In this document: one piece after another, positions 63,491 through 64,000 of the stretch
Layout of the letters: each line of letters starts with the position of its first letter
Position numbering within the stretch: position 1 is the first letter of the stretch
Assembly (NCBI GenBank): GCA_947504045.1
Contig: CANNFY010000001.1
Location: forward strand, 372,001 to 436,000
Length of the DNA stretch: 64,000 bases
Direction: 5' to 3'
Source: an uncultured Maribacter sp.
GTDB taxonomy: Bacteria; Bacteroidota; Bacteroidia; Flavobacteriales; Flavobacteriaceae
The notes under the pieces: model-generated
Seen by the model: the letters and a program-made list of their open reading frames with translations, nothing else
Databases searched by the model: none
Told to the model about the DNA's origin: nothing
Translations under genes and position numbers: made by a program

Positions 63491-64000
63491 ATTTTTTATT
63501 ATTTAATTCTATTTCCCAAGGAGAGGTTTCAAAAAGTGATTTTGCCAAGTAACCATAAACCTGTCGTTTAGGGTGCTTCACTTTCTGGAAATTAAATCCT
63601 GATAACGCTCTTCCAAGGTTTATATGACTCAATCTCAAGTTTAATGATGATAGAGCTACTTCAACATCTGAAGCCGTAGCAAAGTCTTTCATATCGTTTG
63701 ACTTTACATAGTACTTCGAAATCAATTCTTGTTCTGTGGTAAGTCTTGTATACTTCTTGTTTCTTTCTTCATTTTCTTCCATATCCTTTATCGTCAATTC
63801 AGGATTGAAATTCGGATCATTATAAGCTAAATGATATGCTTGCTCCCAAACATTTCTAATATCAATCTCCTTGGAATAAGCAAAATCAATCTTATCCATC
63901 AACTCAAAACATAACCAACGCACTGAACCTGTTTCATCATTTAAAAAAGAAGACATATTCGTAGAACCAAGAAAAGAACAAATTCTTGGTAGTGTAGTAT
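63489..64000 (-). CDS. VapE-like primase-helicase, C-terminal part (cut by the right edge)
   Basis: The frame is open to the right edge and reads RICSFLGSTN before MSSFLNDETGSVRWLCFELM, the signature of the virulence-associated E / DUF3874 helicase C-terminus. The ATG at 63956 is therefore internal, not the start. About 170 residues are visible, ending in FETSPWEIELNNKK. The protein is an AAA-type helicase that works with the Toprim primase in element replication. It lies 178 bases upstream of the primase, with iteron repeats in between. Confidence 0.85.
   Translation of the reverse strand, partial: TTLPRICSFLGSTNMSSFLNDETGSVRWLCFELMDKIDFAYSKEIDIRNVWEQAYHLAYNDPNFNPELTIKDMEENEERNKKYTRLTTEQELISKYYVKSNDMKDFATASDVEVALSSLNLRLSHINLGRALSGFNFQKVKHPKRQVYGYLAKSLFETSPWEIELNNKK

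Larger units (their letters stand above)
48246..64000. mobile_element. Integrative mobilisable element in tRNA-Asp (right end not in window)
   Basis: Starts at the tRNA-Asp remnant with an integrase 150 bases in. It carries defence cargo (AbiE pair, type I restriction with nested HEPN gene) and a mobilisation/replication module (MobC-like, relaxase, Toprim primase, VapE-like helicase). No type IV secretion genes are seen in this part, so it is either mobilised by a helper element or its transfer genes lie further right. Confidence 0.85.

Noticed and set aside
63489-63956. Independent 155-residue gene starting at 63956
   Set aside because: The frame stays open to the right edge and the upstream residues match the conserved VapE helicase motif, so this is the end of a larger gene.
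1-64000. CRISPR array, rRNA genes or insertion sequences
   Set aside because: No regularly spaced repeats, no rRNA-like segments and no transposase frames were found anywhere in the window.

Overview
The window is low-GC DNA from a member of the Bacteroidota, most likely a marine, polysaccharide-degrading Flavobacteriaceae. The evidence is two SusC/SusD pairs, a hybrid two-component sensor of the glycan-utilisation type, many lipoproteins, promoters with the Bacteroidota -7 box TAnnTTTG, and genes without clear Shine-Dalgarno sequences. No species can be named from the sequence alone.

Layout. (1) 1-5.6 kb: end of an unknown gene, a small membrane protein, cytochrome bd oxidase (cydA, cydB), a DUF2892/rhodanese pair, and a Crp/Fnr regulator with a DUF983 protein. 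Two near-identical GTAAC-N4-GTTAC palindromes sit at matching distances from predicted -7 boxes. A DUF1338 (2-oxoadipate dioxygenase-like) gene lies divergent from a LysR regulator. (2) 6.5-17.5 kb: uronate catabolism. kduI and kduD make 2-keto-3-deoxygluconate (KDG), and kdgK and a KDPG aldolase split it. A tripartite TRAP transporter brings in an acidic sugar, and LacI and AraC regulators control the region. A perfect LacI-type palindrome overlaps the kduI promoter. (3) 6.6-7.4 and 17.5-35.8 kb: a probable L-fucose or similar deoxysugar branch (lactonase-like amidohydrolase, RhaM-type mutarotase, fucose-dehydrogenase-like SDR) beside a polysaccharide-utilisation locus with susC, susD, GH92, GH29 fucosidase and a hybrid two-component sensor. 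Divergent from susC is a set for 3-keto sugar chemistry: a double DUF1080 lipoprotein and two Tat-exported Gfo/Idh oxidoreductases. (4) 36-48 kb: a second locus with susC, susD, a secreted lipoprotein of unknown fold, a sodium:solute symporter, a Gfo/Idh oxidoreductase, a mannonate dehydratase (ManD) and two paralogous FCD-type GntR regulators. One GC-rich palindrome lies just after the -7 box of both the susC and the gntR promoter, so the two halves look like one regulon feeding KDG into the pathway of region 2. (5) 48.2 kb to the right edge: an integrative mobilisable element inserted in a tRNA-Asp gene. It carries a tyrosine integrase, an unknown gene, an AbiE-type toxin-antitoxin pair, a type I restriction system (hsdM, hsdS, hsdR) with an Abi_2/AbiF-like HEPN gene inside it, and then a mobilisation/replication module on the other strand (coiled-coil membrane protein, relaxase, MobC-like protein, Toprim primase, VapE-like helicase). 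The right end lies outside the window.

The most interesting signal is between hsdS and the HEPN gene. A well-formed promoter there drives a predicted RNA of about 50 nt that ends in its own hairpin and U-tract, just upstream of the HEPN toxin. This looks like an RNA-regulated abortive-infection toxin nested in a restriction operon.
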